DNA of 63,521 nucleotides from an uncultured Eubacteriales bacterium (lineage in GTDB: Bacteria > Bacillota > Clostridia > Oscillospirales > Oscillospiraceae). The number at the start of each line of letters is the position of its first letter. Position 1 is the first letter of the stretch. The notes under the pieces are model-generated. The model was not told where the DNA came from, made no database searches, and was given only the letters and a program-made list of their open reading frames with translations. Shown here piece by piece: positions 33,795 through 44,299 of this stretch. The position numbers and the translations under genes were made by a program. The DNA lies in assembly GCA_900313925.1 (NCBI GenBank), contig OMTF01000065.1:1-63521 (forward strand). The letters are read 5' to 3'.

Positions 33795-35210
33795 TCAGGG
33801 AACCGGTTCTGCGGCGCTTCCGCCCTGCTCCGGTTCTTCCGCCGGTGCCTTTGCAAAGCGCTCCTTTATCGCTTCGGAGATCGTCTCGAAGGCCATGCCG
33901 TGAGAGGCCTTGACCAGTATGGCGTCTCCTTCCTGCAGACAGTTCGGAAGATCGGCAATTAATTTTTCCTTATTCTCATAATACCGGACGCAGGCTCCCG
34001 CCTCCCGGGCCCCCCGGGCCGTGAAGCGGCTCACGTCGCCGGCCGCCAGAAGAAGCTGCACCCCCTGTTCCGCAGCGTACCGGCCGCTGTCATAATGCAG
34101 TGCTTCCCGGTTTTCCCCCAGCTCCAGCATATCGCCCAGAATGCAGACCCGGCGCCGGCAGGGCAGCACCGCCAGGGAATCGATGGCCGCACGCAGAGAT
34201 TCGGGATTTGCGTTATAGCAGTCATCCACAAGCGTAATGCCCCCGGCCTTCCAGACGCTTGCCCGGCGGCCGACGCTTTCATACCGGCAGATGCCGGTGC
34301 AGATCTCCTCCGGGGAAAGACCGGCCGCAAGGCCGGCCGCCGCCGCGGCGAGCGCCGCGTAAACCATATGCTTCCCGTAGGCCGGAATGCGCACCGAAAA
34401 CTTTTTTCCGAAGCCGCGGAAAACGCAGGACGTTGCATCGGACGCATAGACAATGTCCGACGCGATGAGGTCATTTTCCGCTCCAAGGCCGTAGGAGATA
34501 GGACGGTTTCGGTAGGAAAAGCCGCGCAGCAGCGCATCGTCCCCGTTTATAAAGACCGTACCGTCCGAAGGGAGAAAGGAGAGCATCTCCGTCTTTGCCC
34601 GCAGGACGCCCTGCCGGTCCCGGAGCTTTGCAAGATGTGCGGTCCCGATGACGGTGTAAACCGCATGCGTGGGCTGTACCATCTTCGCAAGCTGCGTCAT
34701 TTCGCCAAAGTCGCTGATGCCCATCTCGACAACGGCCGCTTCATGCTCCGGCGCAAGCCGGAACAGCGTCAGCGGGACGCCAAGGTCGTTATTGAGATTT
34801 TTTTCCGTCTTCAGCACGTTCCAGCGCGTTCCGAGCACCGCCGCGATCATTTCCTTGGTTGTGGTCTTTCCCACGCTTCCCGTAATTCCGTACACAGAGC
34901 CGGAAAACCGCTTCCGGTAGGAGCTTGCCAGTGTCCAGAGAGCCTTCTCCACGTCCGGAACGACGATGACCGGTCCCGTCACGTCCTCCGGAACATGCTG
35001 TACCAGGGCGCCGGCCGCACCGGCGGCAAGGGCGGTTCCAACATAGGCGTGCCCGTCCGTCCGGGTTCCGGGAAGGGCTGCGAAAAGGCTTCCCCGTCCG
35101 GCGCTGCGGCTGTCTATCACCACATCGGTCACCGGGTTTTCCGGGGAGGGCCTGCCGGCCAGTCTTCCGCCGACAATGTCTGAAATTTCTTCCAGCGTAT
35201 ATGGTATCAT
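33795..35210 (-). CDS. murF: UDP-N-acetylmuramoyl-tripeptide--D-alanyl-D-alanine ligase
   Basis: MurF adds D-Ala-D-Ala to the UDP-MurNAc-tripeptide in the cytoplasm. It has 471 residues, with the N-terminal substrate domain (DVVIDSRSAGRGSLFAALPG), the ATP loop YGITGSVGKTTTKEMI (about 110-125), and the central-domain NNDLGVPLTLFRL and VVEMGISDFGEM motifs. The C-terminal domain ends in ILVKASHGMAFE. Its start overlaps the ddl stop by 4 nt, so the enzyme that makes D-Ala-D-Ala and the one that uses it are translationally coupled. Confidence 0.97.
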   Translation of the reverse strand: MIPYTLEEISDIVGGRLAGRPSPENPVTDVVIDSRSAGRGSLFAALPGTRTDGHAYVGTALAAGAAGALVQHVPEDVTGPVIVVPDVEKALWTLASSYRKRFSGSVYGITGSVGKTTTKEMIAAVLGTRWNVLKTEKNLNNDLGVPLTLFRLAPEHEAAVVEMGISDFGEMTQLAKMVQPTHAVYTVIGTAHLAKLRDRQGVLRAKTEMLSFLPSDGTVFINGDDALLRGFSYRNRPISYGLGAENDLIASDIVYASDATSCVFRGFGKKFSVRIPAYGKHMVYAALAAAAAGLAAGLSPEEICTGICRYESVGRRASVWKAGGITLVDDCYNANPESLRAAIDSLAVLPCRRRVCILGDMLELGENREALHYDSGRYAAEQGVQLLLAAGDVSRFTARGAREAGACVRYYENKEKLIADLPNCLQEGDAILVKASHGMAFETISEAIKERFAKAPAEEPEQGGSAAEPVP

Positions 35211-36256
35211 TCGTCGTATTTCCTCATCGATGCGCGAAGGATTTCCGCGCAGAGATCTTCGTAGGAGTAGCCTACCACCGCTGCCTCCTGCGGAACCAGG
35301 CTTGTCGGCGTCATGCCGGGCAGCGTGTTGATTTCAAGAAACCAGAATCTTCCCTCCTGGTCCAAAATGAAGTCGGCTCGGGAATATGCCTGCAGCCGCA
35401 GGACACGGTAGACCCGCAGCGCAATCCGCTCCACTTCCGCTTCCAGTTCCGGCTCGATGGGCGCCGGTGTAATCTCTTCCGCAACACCGGCCTGGTACTT
35501 GTTCCTATAGTCGTAAAATCCGCCCTTCGGCCGGATCTCAATGCTGGGCAGTGCTTTTCCGTCCAAAATGCCCACCTGTATTTCCCGGCCGGGAATGTAC
35601 TCCTCCACAACGAGAAGCCGGCTTTCCTTCCGGACTTCTTCCAACGCCTCGCGCAGTTCCGTCTCCGTGTGCACGATCGCTACGCCGATGCTCGATCCGG
35701 AATCGCCGGGCTTTATAACCAGCGGCAGGGAAAGGCTTTTCAGTATGCTTTCCGCCGTAGCGGTCCGCATATCATAGGTCTCCCAGTTCGGCGTCCGCAC
35801 GTCCACGGTGGAAACGATGCGCTTTGTCAGGTCCTTGTCCATGCAGACCGCGCTGGAGAGGAATCCCGCGCCGGTGTAGGGAATGCCGAGCAGATCAAAC
35901 GTCGCCTGCACCTTTCCGTCTTCCCCGCACTGACCGTGCAGTCCGATGACCACAAGATCCGCCAGGGAACACAGCTCGAGCACCCGATCGCCGAACTGGC
36001 TCTTTCCGCCTTTTTTCCGGCTCTTTCGCACAGCGCCAAGATCGGGCGCAATTTCGGAGATGGCCGTCTGTCCTTCGCCGGTATAGACGTCGAAGATATT
36101 CTCCAGCCCGCCGGCATAGTTTTCGAGCCCGAAATACATATCCGTCAGAATCACCTTGTGTCCGAGGCTCCGCAGCGCCGCCGCCATTTTGGTTCCGGTG
36201 GAAATGGATACGTCCCGCTCCGGGCTGAGCCCGCCGCATAAAACAACAATTTTCAT
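35207..36256 (-). CDS. ddl: D-alanine--D-alanine ligase
   Basis: An ATP-grasp ligase of 349 residues making the D-Ala-D-Ala dipeptide of peptidoglycan. It has the N-terminal VVLCGGLSPERDVSISTG motif, LVIKPGDSGSSIGV for ATP and serine binding, VEEYIPGREIQVGIL, and the metal loop FWFLEINTLPGMTPTSLVP. The loop that decides D-Ala versus D-Lac specificity reads ...YRNKYQAG, consistent with a normal D-Ala-D-Ala enzyme. Coupled to murF. Confidence 0.96.
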   Translation of the reverse strand: MKIVVLCGGLSPERDVSISTGTKMAAALRSLGHKVILTDMYFGLENYAGGLENIFDVYTGEGQTAISEIAPDLGAVRKSRKKGGKSQFGDRVLELCSLADLVVIGLHGQCGEDGKVQATFDLLGIPYTGAGFLSSAVCMDKDLTKRIVSTVDVRTPNWETYDMRTATAESILKSLSLPLVIKPGDSGSSIGVAIVHTETELREALEEVRKESRLLVVEEYIPGREIQVGILDGKALPSIEIRPKGGFYDYRNKYQAGVAEEITPAPIEPELEAEVERIALRVYRVLRLQAYSRADFILDQEGRFWFLEINTLPGMTPTSLVPQEAAVVGYSYEDLCAEILRASMRKYDE

Positions 36257-36322
36257 ACCGATTCCTCTTTTCCGTTCCCTTCCGGGAGATTTCTGCCGGC
36301 GGAAGACGCCGGCAGGATCGGC

Positions 36323-36347
36323 AAAAGCCGGACACCCCGTGTCCGGC
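36323..36347 (-). terminator. Intrinsic terminator after mreB
   Basis: On the minus strand GCCGGACAC-GGG-GTGTCCGGC is followed by TTTTGCC, 15 nt past the mreB stop. Confidence 0.8.
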
Positions 36348-36362
36348 CGCCGTTGGCTTTTC

Positions 36363-37394
36363 TCAGGACTTCAAAAGGCGTCTGCGCGAGAAATTCAGAA
36401 GCCCGTCCTGCATTTCATCCAGCTTCGTCAGCATTTTTCCCGCACCGTATACCGCACACTCCATCGGGTCCTCCACAAGAAATGTCTCGATCTGCGTGGA
36501 GCGCTCGATCACCTCGGGAAAGCCGTGCAGAAGGCTTCCGCCGCCCGCCATCGTAATTCCGTTCGTGCCCAGGTCGCCGACAAGTTCCGGAGGCGTGCGC
36601 TCGAATACGCCGTGCACCGCTTCCAGAATCTGCACGATCAGGGGTTTGAAAATCTCCGCCATTTCATCGGAACTGATCGTGACCGTCCGCGGAAGGCCGG
36701 TCAGGCCGTCTCTTCCCTTCAGTTCCTCCATCTGCGTTTCTTTCTGCGGGAGAATGCAGCCGATGCGCTTTTTGGCCTCTTCCGCCGTCGTCTTTCCAAT
36801 GATTACATTGTCTCTTTTCCGCACATAGCGGATGATTTCCTCATCAAAGGCATCGCCGGCCGTGCGCAGGGCCGCGTATTCCGCCACACCGCCGAGGGAG
36901 ACAACTGCGATTTCCGTCAGGCCGCTTCCGATGTCAATAATCATATGGCCGTCCGGTTTCGAGGCGTCGATGCCGGCACCCCACGCCGAAGCGACCGCGG
37001 ATTCCACAAGATAGACCTTCCGGGCACCCGCTTCCAGCCCGGCGTCGCAGATCGCCCGCTCCTCCACGCCGCTGATGCTGCTGGGAACGCAGATCAGAGC
37101 CCGCGGCTTAAACAGGCTGTTCGTGGTACAGCGCCCGACAAAGTCCTTCAGCATGAGCGCAGCCATGTCGTAGTCGCTGATGACCCCTGCCGTAAGCGGA
37201 TAAATAGCCGTAATGTTCGCCGGCGTCCGGCCCAGCATCCGGCGGGCGTCCTCCCCGCACTTGAGCATCTGTCCGGATGCCTTGTCCACGGCAACCACCG
37301 AAGGCTCGCGCAGAATAATGCCGTCGTTCTGCACATAGAATAGGGTGCCGGAGGATCCCATATCAATGGCCATATCCCGTTCAAAAACTACCAT
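36363..37394 (-). CDS. mreB: Rod shape-determining protein MreB/Mbl
   Basis: An actin-like filament protein of 343 residues organising lateral cell-wall synthesis. The phosphate-1 motif is AIDMGSSGTLFYV, followed by MIIDIGSGLTEIAVVSLGG and the adenosine loop ITMAGGGSLLHGF. It lacks mreC/mreD neighbours, so it is probably a stand-alone Mbl- or MreBH-type copy. It is preceded by recD2 and followed by its own terminator, then ddl. Confidence 0.94.
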   Translation of the reverse strand: MVVFERDMAIDMGSSGTLFYVQNDGIILREPSVVAVDKASGQMLKCGEDARRMLGRTPANITAIYPLTAGVISDYDMAALMLKDFVGRCTTNSLFKPRALICVPSSISGVEERAICDAGLEAGARKVYLVESAVASAWGAGIDASKPDGHMIIDIGSGLTEIAVVSLGGVAEYAALRTAGDAFDEEIIRYVRKRDNVIIGKTTAEEAKKRIGCILPQKETQMEELKGRDGLTGLPRTVTISSDEMAEIFKPLIVQILEAVHGVFERTPPELVGDLGTNGITMAGGGSLLHGFPEVIERSTQIETFLVEDPMECAVYGAGKMLTKLDEMQDGLLNFSRRRLLKS

Positions 37395-37429
37395 ACTCTG
37401 TCCCCTTGCGTTAAGAACATGCTACCATT

Positions 37430-39733
37430 TTACCCATCCCCCGCCGGAGATGCAAGAAGAGTTTCACCGTCTGCCTTTCCGCCGGGATCCTCCGGCGGCG
37501 TTCCGGCCGGAGCCGGGGTGTCCGCCACGTCCGGTCCCCATGCCGCCGCCATCCTTGCACGCAGTCCGCTGTAGCGTCTGGCCTGCCGGCCGTTTTCCAC
37601 CATGGCCATGGCCACCTGCGGGTCGCCCACCATGACAAGCAGTTTCCGGGCGCGGGAGACGGCCGTGTACAGGACTTCCCTTGTAAGCAGGGCTGGCGCG
37701 CACCGGTTCATGGCGAGAAGAACCGCCGGATACTCGCTTCCCTGGGATTTATGCACGGTCAGCGCCCAGGCATGCTCCAGTTCCCGAAGCATACTGTAGG
37801 TGTATTCCGCGCGGCGCCCGTCAAAATTCAGCGTCAGGGATTCGCTTTCCGGATGCAGGCTTTCAATACGGCCGATATCCCCGTTGAAGATTCCGACGCC
37901 GCTTTCGCTGCCGTCTTCGCTTTTCCATTCAATATTGTAATTGTTCCGAATCTGCATGACCCGATCCCCTTCCCGGAAGACTCGGGTTCCGTAAACCCGC
38001 TCCTTTTTCTCCTTTCCGGGAGGGTTCAGCGATTCCTGCAAAATCCGGTTCAGCGCATCGGTTCCGCACGGACCTTTACGGGTGGGACTGAGCACCTGAA
38101 TATCCTCCGCGCGGAATTTCATTTTCTCCGGCAGACGCCTCGAAAAGAGGTCCCGGATGGTTTCGGCGGCGCTTTCCGGGTCGGATCGGGTCAGAGTAAA
38201 GAAGTCCTCCCGATTCGCGGTGAAATCCGGCCAGCGTCCGTCATGAATTGCATGCGCGTAGCGCACGATGGCGCTGTTTTCCTTCTGGCGGAAGATCTCC
38301 TTCAGCCGCACCGTCGGAAGGGTCTCGCTGCGGATAAGATCCGCAAAGGGTTTTCCGGGCCCGACCGGCGGAAGCTGATCGGCATCGCCTACCAGCAGAA
38401 GCCGGCAGCCGTCCGGCAGTGCGTTCAGCAGCGCCTGCAGCAGGAAAATATCCAGCATGGAGCATTCATCCACAATAACAGCGTCGCAGTGCAGAGGTCT
38501 TTCGGCGCAGCGGCCGAATTCCGGATAGAGGCCGGAACCGCTTTTCACTTCCAGAAGCCGATGGAGCGTCTGCGCACTCTGTCCGGTCAGTTCCGCCAGC
38601 CGCTGCGCCGCCCGCCCCGTGGGAGCCGCCAGAAGCGTTGAAAGGCCGAGACGGCGAAAAAGGGCCAGCACCGCCCGCAGGGAGGTCGTCTTTCCCGTTC
38701 CCGGACCGCCGGTCAGGATAACCGCTCCGTTCCGCAATACAAGATCCAGCGTTTTTTTCTGCAGGTCGGTATAGGAAATCTGCTGTTCGCCTTCCATCTG
38801 CGCGATGATCGCCGTGAAGTCGGCCGCTTCCTCAATTTTCCGCACGTTCCTCTGCAGCGCCGCAAGGCGGGCGGCGCTGTCCGTCTCGGCCGCCCGGTAG
38901 GCATGCAGGTAGCAGGCCCGCAGATTTCCGATCCGCTCCTGCTCGACATCCCCCCGGGCGATCAGCTCTTCCAGGGCGGCGTCAACGCTCTCCGTATCCA
39001 TTCCGGTCAGACGGGACGCCGCATCCGAAAGCTTTTCAAAGGGAATGAAGCAGTGGCCCCGGGCGCAGTTATAGCGCAGCTCGTAGAGCGCCGCCGCCAT
39101 CAGCCGTTCGGAATTTTCCTCGGAATACCCAAGTTCCATGGCAACCTGGTCGGCCTGCATGAAGCTCGCCCCGACGCTTTCCGAGCAGAGAAGATAGGGA
39201 TTTTCCTGCAGCCGATCCAGTGCCTTCATCCCGAACAGGCCGTACAGCCGGCTTGCGTACTCCGGCGGAAGGCCGAACGAGCCGATGTAGTCAATGAGCT
39301 CCCGCATCGTCGTAAGATTGCGGAGCTTTGCGGACATCTCCAGCGCCATTTTCTGGGAGATGCCCCGGATTTCCTGCAGCCGGTGCGGTTCCTTTTCCAT
39401 CACCGCAAGCGTCCGGTCTCCGAATCGATCCACGATGGCTCCCGCAAGAACCGGACCGATGCCGCGGACGGCGCCGCTGCAGAGAAACGCGTAGATGCTG
39501 TCCGTATCTCCGGGCAGCATCCGCTGCGTGTATTCCGCACGGAACTGCGGGCCGTAGACAGGATCCTCCTCCCAGGAGCCCTGGGCGGTAATCGCTTCAC
39601 CGGGCGAAGCCAGGGGAATGCAGCCGACGACGCTCACTTCCCCGCCATCCTCGGTTGCCACGCGCAGTACGGCGTAGCCGGAATCCTCGGAAGCGTACAG
39701 CACCGCTTCGATCCGGCCGTTTACTTCATCCAT
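37430..39733 (-). CDS. recD2: RecD2-type ATP-dependent DNA helicase
   Basis: A superfamily 1B 5'-3' helicase of 767 residues acting in repair without RecBC. The N-terminal OB-like domain ([20 protein letters not shown]), a helix-hairpin-helix region with [15 protein letters not shown], Walker [16 protein letters not shown], motif [10 protein letters not shown], and the C-terminal [14 protein letters not shown] are present. The start MDEVNGR overlaps the uvrA stop by 8 nt with GGGAGG upstream, so the genes are coupled. A longer open frame upstream to 39925 lies inside uvrA and is not used. Confidence 0.95.
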   Translation of the reverse strand: MDEVNGRIEAVLYASEDSGYAVLRVATEDGGEVSVVGCIPLASPGEAITAQGSWEEDPVYGPQFRAEYTQRMLPGDTDSIYAFLCSGAVRGIGPVLAGAIVDRFGDRTLAVMEKEPHRLQEIRGISQKMALEMSAKLRNLTTMRELIDYIGSFGLPPEYASRLYGLFGMKALDRLQENPYLLCSESVGASFMQADQVAMELGYSEENSERLMAAALYELRYNCARGHCFIPFEKLSDAASRLTGMDTESVDAALEELIARGDVEQERIGNLRACYLHAYRAAETDSAARLAALQRNVRKIEEAADFTAIIAQMEGEQQISYTDLQKKTLDLVLRNGAVILTGGPGTGKTTSLRAVLALFRRLGLSTLLAAPTGRAAQRLAELTGQSAQTLHRLLEVKSGSGLYPEFGRCAERPLHCDAVIVDECSMLDIFLLQALLNALPDGCRLLLVGDADQLPPVGPGKPFADLIRSETLPTVRLKEIFRQKENSAIVRYAHAIHDGRWPDFTANREDFFTLTRSDPESAAETIRDLFSRRLPEKMKFRAEDIQVLSPTRKGPCGTDALNRILQESLNPPGKEKKERVYGTRVFREGDRVMQIRNNYNIEWKSEDGSESGVGIFNGDIGRIESLHPESESLTLNFDGRRAEYTYSMLRELEHAWALTVHKSQGSEYPAVLLAMNRCAPALLTREVLYTAVSRARKLLVMVGDPQVAMAMVENGRQARRYSGLRARMAAAWGPDVADTPAPAGTPPEDPGGKADGETLLASPAGDG

Positions 39734-42584
39734 CCGCCGAACCTCCCTGCCGCGCCTCCTCCGGAAACAGAATCGGCCGCAGATACTTTCCCGTATAGCT
39801 TTCCGGACAGTCGCAGAGGGCTTCCGGGCTTCCCTGAAAAACGACCCGGCCGCCGCCGGCTCCGCCTTCCGGTCCCAGATCCACAATATAGTCCGCCGAC
39901 TTAATGATATCCAGATTGTGTTCAATGACCAGCACCGTGTTGCCGGCGTCCGTCAGCCGATTCAGGATATCGATGAGGCGCTGAATATCCGCCGTATGCA
40001 GTCCGGTTGTCGGCTCATCCAGGATATACAGGGTTGACCCGGTCGCGGGCCGGGCAAGCTCCGTCGCAAGCTTTACCCGCTGCGCTTCGCCGCCGGAGAG
40101 CGTCGTGCTGGACTGACCCAGCCTGACATAGCCAAGCCCTACGTCCGAAAGCACCTGCAGAATGGAGGCAATTTTCTGCTGGTTGCGGAAAAAGTCCAGG
40201 GCTTCTTCCACTGTCATGTCCAGAACTTCCGCGATGTTCTTCCCCTTGAAGCGTACATCCAGCGTTTCCCGGTTGTACCGGGCTCCGCCGCAGACTTCGC
40301 AGGGCACATAGACGTCCGGGAGAAAGTTCATTTCAATTTTCACCAGTCCGTCGCCGCCGCAGGCTTCGCAGCGTCCGCCCTTGATGTTGAAGGAAAAGCG
40401 TCCCGGTCCGTAGCCGCGCGCCTTCGCTTCGCTGCAGGAGGCAAAGAGGTTCCGGATATGGGTAAACACGCCGGTGTAGGTCGCGGGATTGGAGCGTGGC
40501 GTACGTCCGATGGGACTTTGATCGATCTGGACAACCTTGTCCAGATACTCCGTCCCCTCCAGGCTTCGGTAGGCGCCCGGCCGTGTCCGGCTGTGCTGCA
40601 GAGCCCGGGCAAGCGCCTTGTAAAGAACGTCCATGACAAGGCTGGATTTGCCGCTTCCGGAAACCCCGGTTACGCAGACAAACATCCCCAGTGGAAAGGA
40701 GACGTCGATCTGCTGCAGATTGTTCTCCGAGGCGCCGCGCACCGTGAGAAAATGTCCGTTTCCGAGCCGCCGCTGCTCCGGCACGGAAATGCGCCGGCGG
40801 CCGGAGAGGTACTGTCCGGTTATTGACTCCGGGCAGGCGCAGATCTCCTCCAGCGATCCGGCCGCGACGACGTTCCCGCCGTGCCGCCCCGCGCCGGGGC
40901 CGATATCCACAATGTAGTCCGCCGCCCGGATCGTGCGCTCATCGTGCTCCACGACCAGCAGCGTGTTGCCCATGTCCCGCAGCGACTGCAGCGTGCGGAT
41001 GAGCTTTTCGTTGTCCCTTTGATGAAGGCCGATGCTGGGTTCATCCAGGACGTACAGAACCCCCATCAGGCCGGAGCCGATCTGAGTCGCAAGCCGGATA
41101 CGCTGGCTTTCCCCTCCGGAAAGGCTCGCCGCGTCCCGCGCAAGGGTCAGGTAGCCGAGGCCTACGCTCTGCATGAACTGCAGGCGCTTTTTGATTTCGA
41201 TGACAAGATCCCGCGCGATGAGGGCGGCGTTTCCCTCCAGCTGCAGCCCTTCCATGAACGCAAGCTCGCGGTCAATGTCCAGAGACGTAAAGGCCGGAAG
41301 ACTCAGCCCGCCTACGGTCACGGCGCGCGCTTCCTTTTTCAGCCGCTCCCCGCCGCAGTCCGGGCAGGGCGCCCAGCTCATGTAGTCCCGGTAAATTTCC
41401 TCCGCCGTCGCGGCGCTGGATTCGCGGTAGCGCCGCATCATGGACGGAAGAATGCCCTCAAAGGGCTTCTGGAGCGTGTGCATGGATTTTCTTCCCGCAA
41501 CCCGGAGATCCAGTTTTTCCTTCCCCGTTCCGTAAAAGATCTTCTGCAGCGCCTCTTCCGGGAGTTCCCCGACCGGTGTATCCAGATCAAAGCCGTACCG
41601 GCGCGCCAGGGCGTCGTAGTACATCTCCGCGACGCTCCCCGGACTCGCCCGCCAGCCGGGCGCTTCGATTCCGCCCTCCCGCAGGCTCTTTTTCCGGTCG
41701 GCAAGAATGGACTCCGGCAGAAACTGCATCTGCCGCCCCAGGCCGGCGCAGGTCGGGCAGGCTCCGTAGGGATTATTGAAGGAGAATGTTCGGGGCGTAA
41801 TTTCCTCGATGGAAATCCCGCAGTCCGGACAGGCGAAGTTCAGCGAGTACAGCAGGTCCTCGCCCGTCTGGACGTTATTGATAAGAACCAGGTTTTTCGC
41901 AAGGCTCACCGCCGTTTCCACCGAGTCCTCCAGGCGGCGGGAAATCCCGGGCTTCAGCACGAGCCGGTCCACGACGATCTCCACACTGTGCTTCCGGTTC
42001 CGATCCAGCGGGATCTCCTCGCTCAGGTCGTAGATGCTCCCGTCCACGCGCACTCGTACATAGCCGGAACGCCGGGCGTCTTCAAAGATTTTTTCGAATT
42101 CTCCCTTGCGGGATCGAACGACCGGAGCCAGAACCTGGATGCGGGTCCCCTCCGGCAGAAGAAGAATCCGGTCGACGATTTCATCCACCGTCTGCCGCCG
42201 GATTTCCCGGCCGCAGTTCGGGCAGTGGGGAATTCCCACGCGAGCCCACAGCACGCGCAGGTAGTCATAGATCTCCGTCACCGTGCCGACCGTGGATCGG
42301 GGGTTGTGGGACGTGGTCTTCTGGTCAATGGAAACCGCCGGGCTCAGGCCTTCTATAAAATCGACATCCGGCTTGTCCATCTGTCCCAGAAACTGCCGGG
42401 CGTAGGAGCTGAGGCTTTCCACATACCGGCGCTGGCCTTCGGCGAAAATCGTGTCGAAGGCCAGACTGGACTTTCCGGAACCGGACAGGCCGGTCATTAC
42501 GGTCATGGTATTGCGGGGAATCGTGACGTCAATATTCTTGAGATTGTTCGTCCTGGCTCCCCGGATCACAATATTTTCCTGCAT
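39726..42584 (-). CDS. uvrA: Excinuclease ABC subunit UvrA
   Basis: The damage-recognition ATPase of nucleotide excision repair, 952 residues. Both ABC modules are intact: [15 protein letters not shown] near 30-45, [34 protein letters not shown] and [15 protein letters not shown]. The zinc modules [13 protein letters not shown] and [17 protein letters not shown] are complete. It is separated by about 32 kb from uvrB in this window and coupled to recD2. Confidence 0.98.
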   Translation of the reverse strand: MQENIVIRGARTNNLKNIDVTIPRNTMTVMTGLSGSGKSSLAFDTIFAEGQRRYVESLSSYARQFLGQMDKPDVDFIEGLSPAVSIDQKTTSHNPRSTVGTVTEIYDYLRVLWARVGIPHCPNCGREIRRQTVDEIVDRILLLPEGTRIQVLAPVVRSRKGEFEKIFEDARRSGYVRVRVDGSIYDLSEEIPLDRNRKHSVEIVVDRLVLKPGISRRLEDSVETAVSLAKNLVLINNVQTGEDLLYSLNFACPDCGISIEEITPRTFSFNNPYGACPTCAGLGRQMQFLPESILADRKKSLREGGIEAPGWRASPGSVAEMYYDALARRYGFDLDTPVGELPEEALQKIFYGTGKEKLDLRVAGRKSMHTLQKPFEGILPSMMRRYRESSAATAEEIYRDYMSWAPCPDCGGERLKKEARAVTVGGLSLPAFTSLDIDRELAFMEGLQLEGNAALIARDLVIEIKKRLQFMQSVGLGYLTLARDAASLSGGESQRIRLATQIGSGLMGVLYVLDEPSIGLHQRDNEKLIRTLQSLRDMGNTLLVVEHDERTIRAADYIVDIGPGAGRHGGNVVAAGSLEEICACPESITGQYLSGRRRISVPEQRRLGNGHFLTVRGASENNLQQIDVSFPLGMFVCVTGVSGSGKSSLVMDVLYKALARALQHSRTRPGAYRSLEGTEYLDKVVQIDQSPIGRTPRSNPATYTGVFTHIRNLFASCSEAKARGYGPGRFSFNIKGGRCEACGGDGLVKIEMNFLPDVYVPCEVCGGARYNRETLDVRFKGKNIAEVLDMTVEEALDFFRNQQKIASILQVLSDVGLGYVRLGQSSTTLSGGEAQRVKLATELARPATGSTLYILDEPTTGLHTADIQRLIDILNRLTDAGNTVLVIEHNLDIIKSADYIVDLGPEGGAGGGRVVFQGSPEALCDCPESYTGKYLRPILFPEEARQGGSADG

Positions 42585-42646
42585 TGGGTCAGAGATACTC
42601 CTTGCCTGTAAATGTTTTGCTCCTTCCGTGCGGAACCGCGTCCCGC

Positions 42647-43132
42647 TCAGCTGCGGAGAAGATCCGCCGTTTCCGCTTCGGCAGCCCGCAGAATATCTTC
42701 CGGGGCAAGTTCCATCTGCACGCCGACTTTTCCCGCCGATACGAAGATCGTGGGATACAGAATGCAGGTTTCATCGAAAACGGTGGGATATTTCTTTTTC
42801 ATGCCCAGCGGCGAACAGCCGCCATGCACGTAGCCGGTCAAGGGAAAAAGCTGCTTGAGATGCAGCATTTCAATGGATTTTTCGCGGACCGCCCGGGCCG
42901 CCTTCTTCAAATCCAGCTCCCCGTCCCCCGGCACATCGAAGACGTAATAAGCTCCGGAGGCGCCGCGGGTCACAAGCGTCTTGAAAACCCGTTCCGGTTC
43001 GGCGCCCAGAAGCCGGGCCGCCGTCCGAGCATCGGGCGGATTTTTGCCGTCCCAGCCGATGGAGTGCGGGGTATAGGGAATGCCCTGCCGCTCCAGTTCC
43101 CGCATGGCGTTCGTTTTTGTCTGCTCCGCCAA
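42647..43132 (-). CDS. ybaK: Cys-tRNA(Pro)/Cys-tRNA(Cys) deacylase YbaK
   Basis: A trans-editing protein of 161 residues that hydrolyses mischarged Cys-tRNA(Pro). It has the YbaK pattern [40 protein letters not shown], the conserved Lys in LKKAARAV, and [19 protein letters not shown]. It is separated from uvrA by about 60 nt on the same strand. Confidence 0.93.
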   Translation of the reverse strand: MAEQTKTNAMRELERQGIPYTPHSIGWDGKNPPDARTAARLLGAEPERVFKTLVTRGASGAYYVFDVPGDGELDLKKAARAVREKSIEMLHLKQLFPLTGYVHGGCSPLGMKKKYPTVFDETCILYPTIFVSAGKVGVQMELAPEDILRAAEAETADLLRS

Positions 43133-43256
43133 CCGGATCGCCCCCTTTTCTGCGCCATATTATATCCCTTGCACGACAGCGGCGCAACCAAGGAGCGGCG
43201 ACAGACAGGGCGCATCGGCAGCCGTCTTCGGCGGCGGTCCGTTTCATCCTGCCTGC
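43133..43256. other. Non-coding stretch before a gene remnant
   Basis: No gene is recognisable here. The stretch sits between ybaK and the decarboxylase fragment and may include more decayed coding sequence in shifted frames, but I cannot align it. Confidence 0.4.
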
Positions 43257-43440
43257 GGCACGGAAGAACGCACGCAGGCGGTGCTGGCAAGGCTCCAGTC
43301 CGGGGAAGTCTGCTGGTTCAGCGGAAGCCGCTGGAAAGGAAAAAGCGTCATCCGGGTCAGCGTCTGTTCCCAGGCAACTCCCCGCCGGGACTTCACGCGC
43401 AGCGCGGCCTTCTGCTCCCGGGTCCTGCGGAGCGTGGAGG
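43257..43440 (+). pseudogene. C-terminal remnant of a PLP-dependent decarboxylase
   Basis: On the plus strand about 58 residues read TEERTQAVLARLQSGEVCWF, then SGSRWKGKSVIRVSVCSQAT and a helix FTRSAAFCSRVL. This matches the C-terminal domain of group II (glutamate/aromatic/aspartate-type) pyridoxal decarboxylases, where xxVLxRxQxSGxAWFSGxxWxGxxxxRxSV is standard. Nothing upstream encodes the PLP domain, so this is a fragment. A perfect terminator follows directly, as if the 3' end of the old gene had been kept. Confidence 0.6.
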
Positions 43441-43454
43441 GCAGGCATAGCGAA

Positions 43455-43490
43455 ACGGTCAGATCCGCGCCGGATCTGACCGTCTTGTTT
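43455..43490 (+). terminator. Strong intrinsic terminator
   Basis: A perfect 13-bp stem ACGGTCAGATCCG-CGC-CGGATCTGACCGT is followed by CTTGTTTT, between the remnant and the convergent TetR gene. Confidence 0.8.
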
Positions 43491-43516
43491 TCCCTGTTTT
43501 CGTATTTCCTTCCGCT

Positions 43517-44086
43517 TCAGTGAATTTGAAACCGGTTCAGGAGATACTCGATGCTGCCTTCCAGAACCACCCGGCATTTTTCCACCGTAATGCTGGGTGG
43601 CAGTTCCATGCCGTTATCCAGCCAGCGGTCAATCAGGCCGATGACGATGCTCAGGTAGAACTCCACCACAAACTCCATGTCCGCCCAGCTGATGCTCATA
43701 TCCCGGGACACGATCTCGCAGTAGCCCTGAATGCAGCCGCGCAGCCGCTTCTGGAAATAGTGGAGCATATAGGCGCGGTTCTGCGAATCATAGATATTGA
43801 GGACCATCACCTTGTTTTTCACAAGGTACTGGAAATAGGTCCGGACGCACTCCTTCCACCCGCCTTCCGCGATGGACGTATCAATTTCCGCCGGCAGATT
43901 GCAGTTCGCGTCCTGCTCGAAGACCCATTCCATCAGGTCATAAACGTCATTGAAATGATAGTAGAAGGTCTGCCGGTTGACGCCGCACTTCTCGACAATC
44001 TCCTTCACGGTGATCTTATCAATGGGCTTGACCGCCAGGAGCTCCTTCAGAGCCTCTCCCAGCGCTTCTTTTGTGTTGTTTGCCAC
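43517..44086 (-). CDS. TetR-family transcriptional regulator
   Basis: A regulator of about 189 residues. The N-terminal helix-turn-helix is KITVKEIVEKCGVNRQTFYYHFNDVYDLMEWVF, typical of TetR proteins of the DhaS-like group, and the C-terminal half is an all-helical ligand domain. I place the start at a GTG (VANNTKEALGE) with GGAGGAG 4 nt upstream; the frame is open to 44179. It is divergent from gluQ across an intergenic region holding an ACAAATTTGT dyad that could be its own operator. The ligand is unknown. Confidence 0.88.
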   Translation of the reverse strand: MANNTKEALGEALKELLAVKPIDKITVKEIVEKCGVNRQTFYYHFNDVYDLMEWVFEQDANCNLPAEIDTSIAEGGWKECVRTYFQYLVKNKVMVLNIYDSQNRAYMLHYFQKRLRGCIQGYCEIVSRDMSISWADMEFVVEFYLSIVIGLIDRWLDNGMELPPSITVEKCRVVLEGSIEYLLNRFQIH

Positions 44087-44161
44087 TTTCTCCTCCTCAC
44101 CCGGAATGCTACAATGGCAGTCGGGACAAATTGCGCGTCTTCCCAATCGCCTGCGAATGCT

Positions 44162-44190
44162 TTGACAAATTTGTACCAATGTCTTAAATT
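44162..44190 (+). promoter_or_regulatory. Promoter toward gluQ with overlapping dyad
   Basis: TTGACA-17-TAAATT on the plus strand. The palindrome ACAAATTTGT (44165-44174) overlaps the -35 element, and a second ACAAATTT occurs near 44198. This fits repression by the divergent TetR protein. Confidence 0.55.
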
Positions 44191-44299
44191 TTGCTATACA
44201 AATTTCGTTCTTTGTCTGTATAGTATAACATAGTTTTTTAAAAGTACAAGACGAGCTGTTTTTTTATTCCGCATTCCGTCCGAAAGGAATCAAAACGCC

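Noticed and set aside
37430..39925. Longer recD2 start at 39925
   Set aside because: It would overlap uvrA by 200 nt and add Arg-rich residues; the ATG at 39733 has GGGAGG and matches the family N terminus.
40881..42611. 576-aa plus-strand ORF
   Set aside because: Antisense to uvrA.
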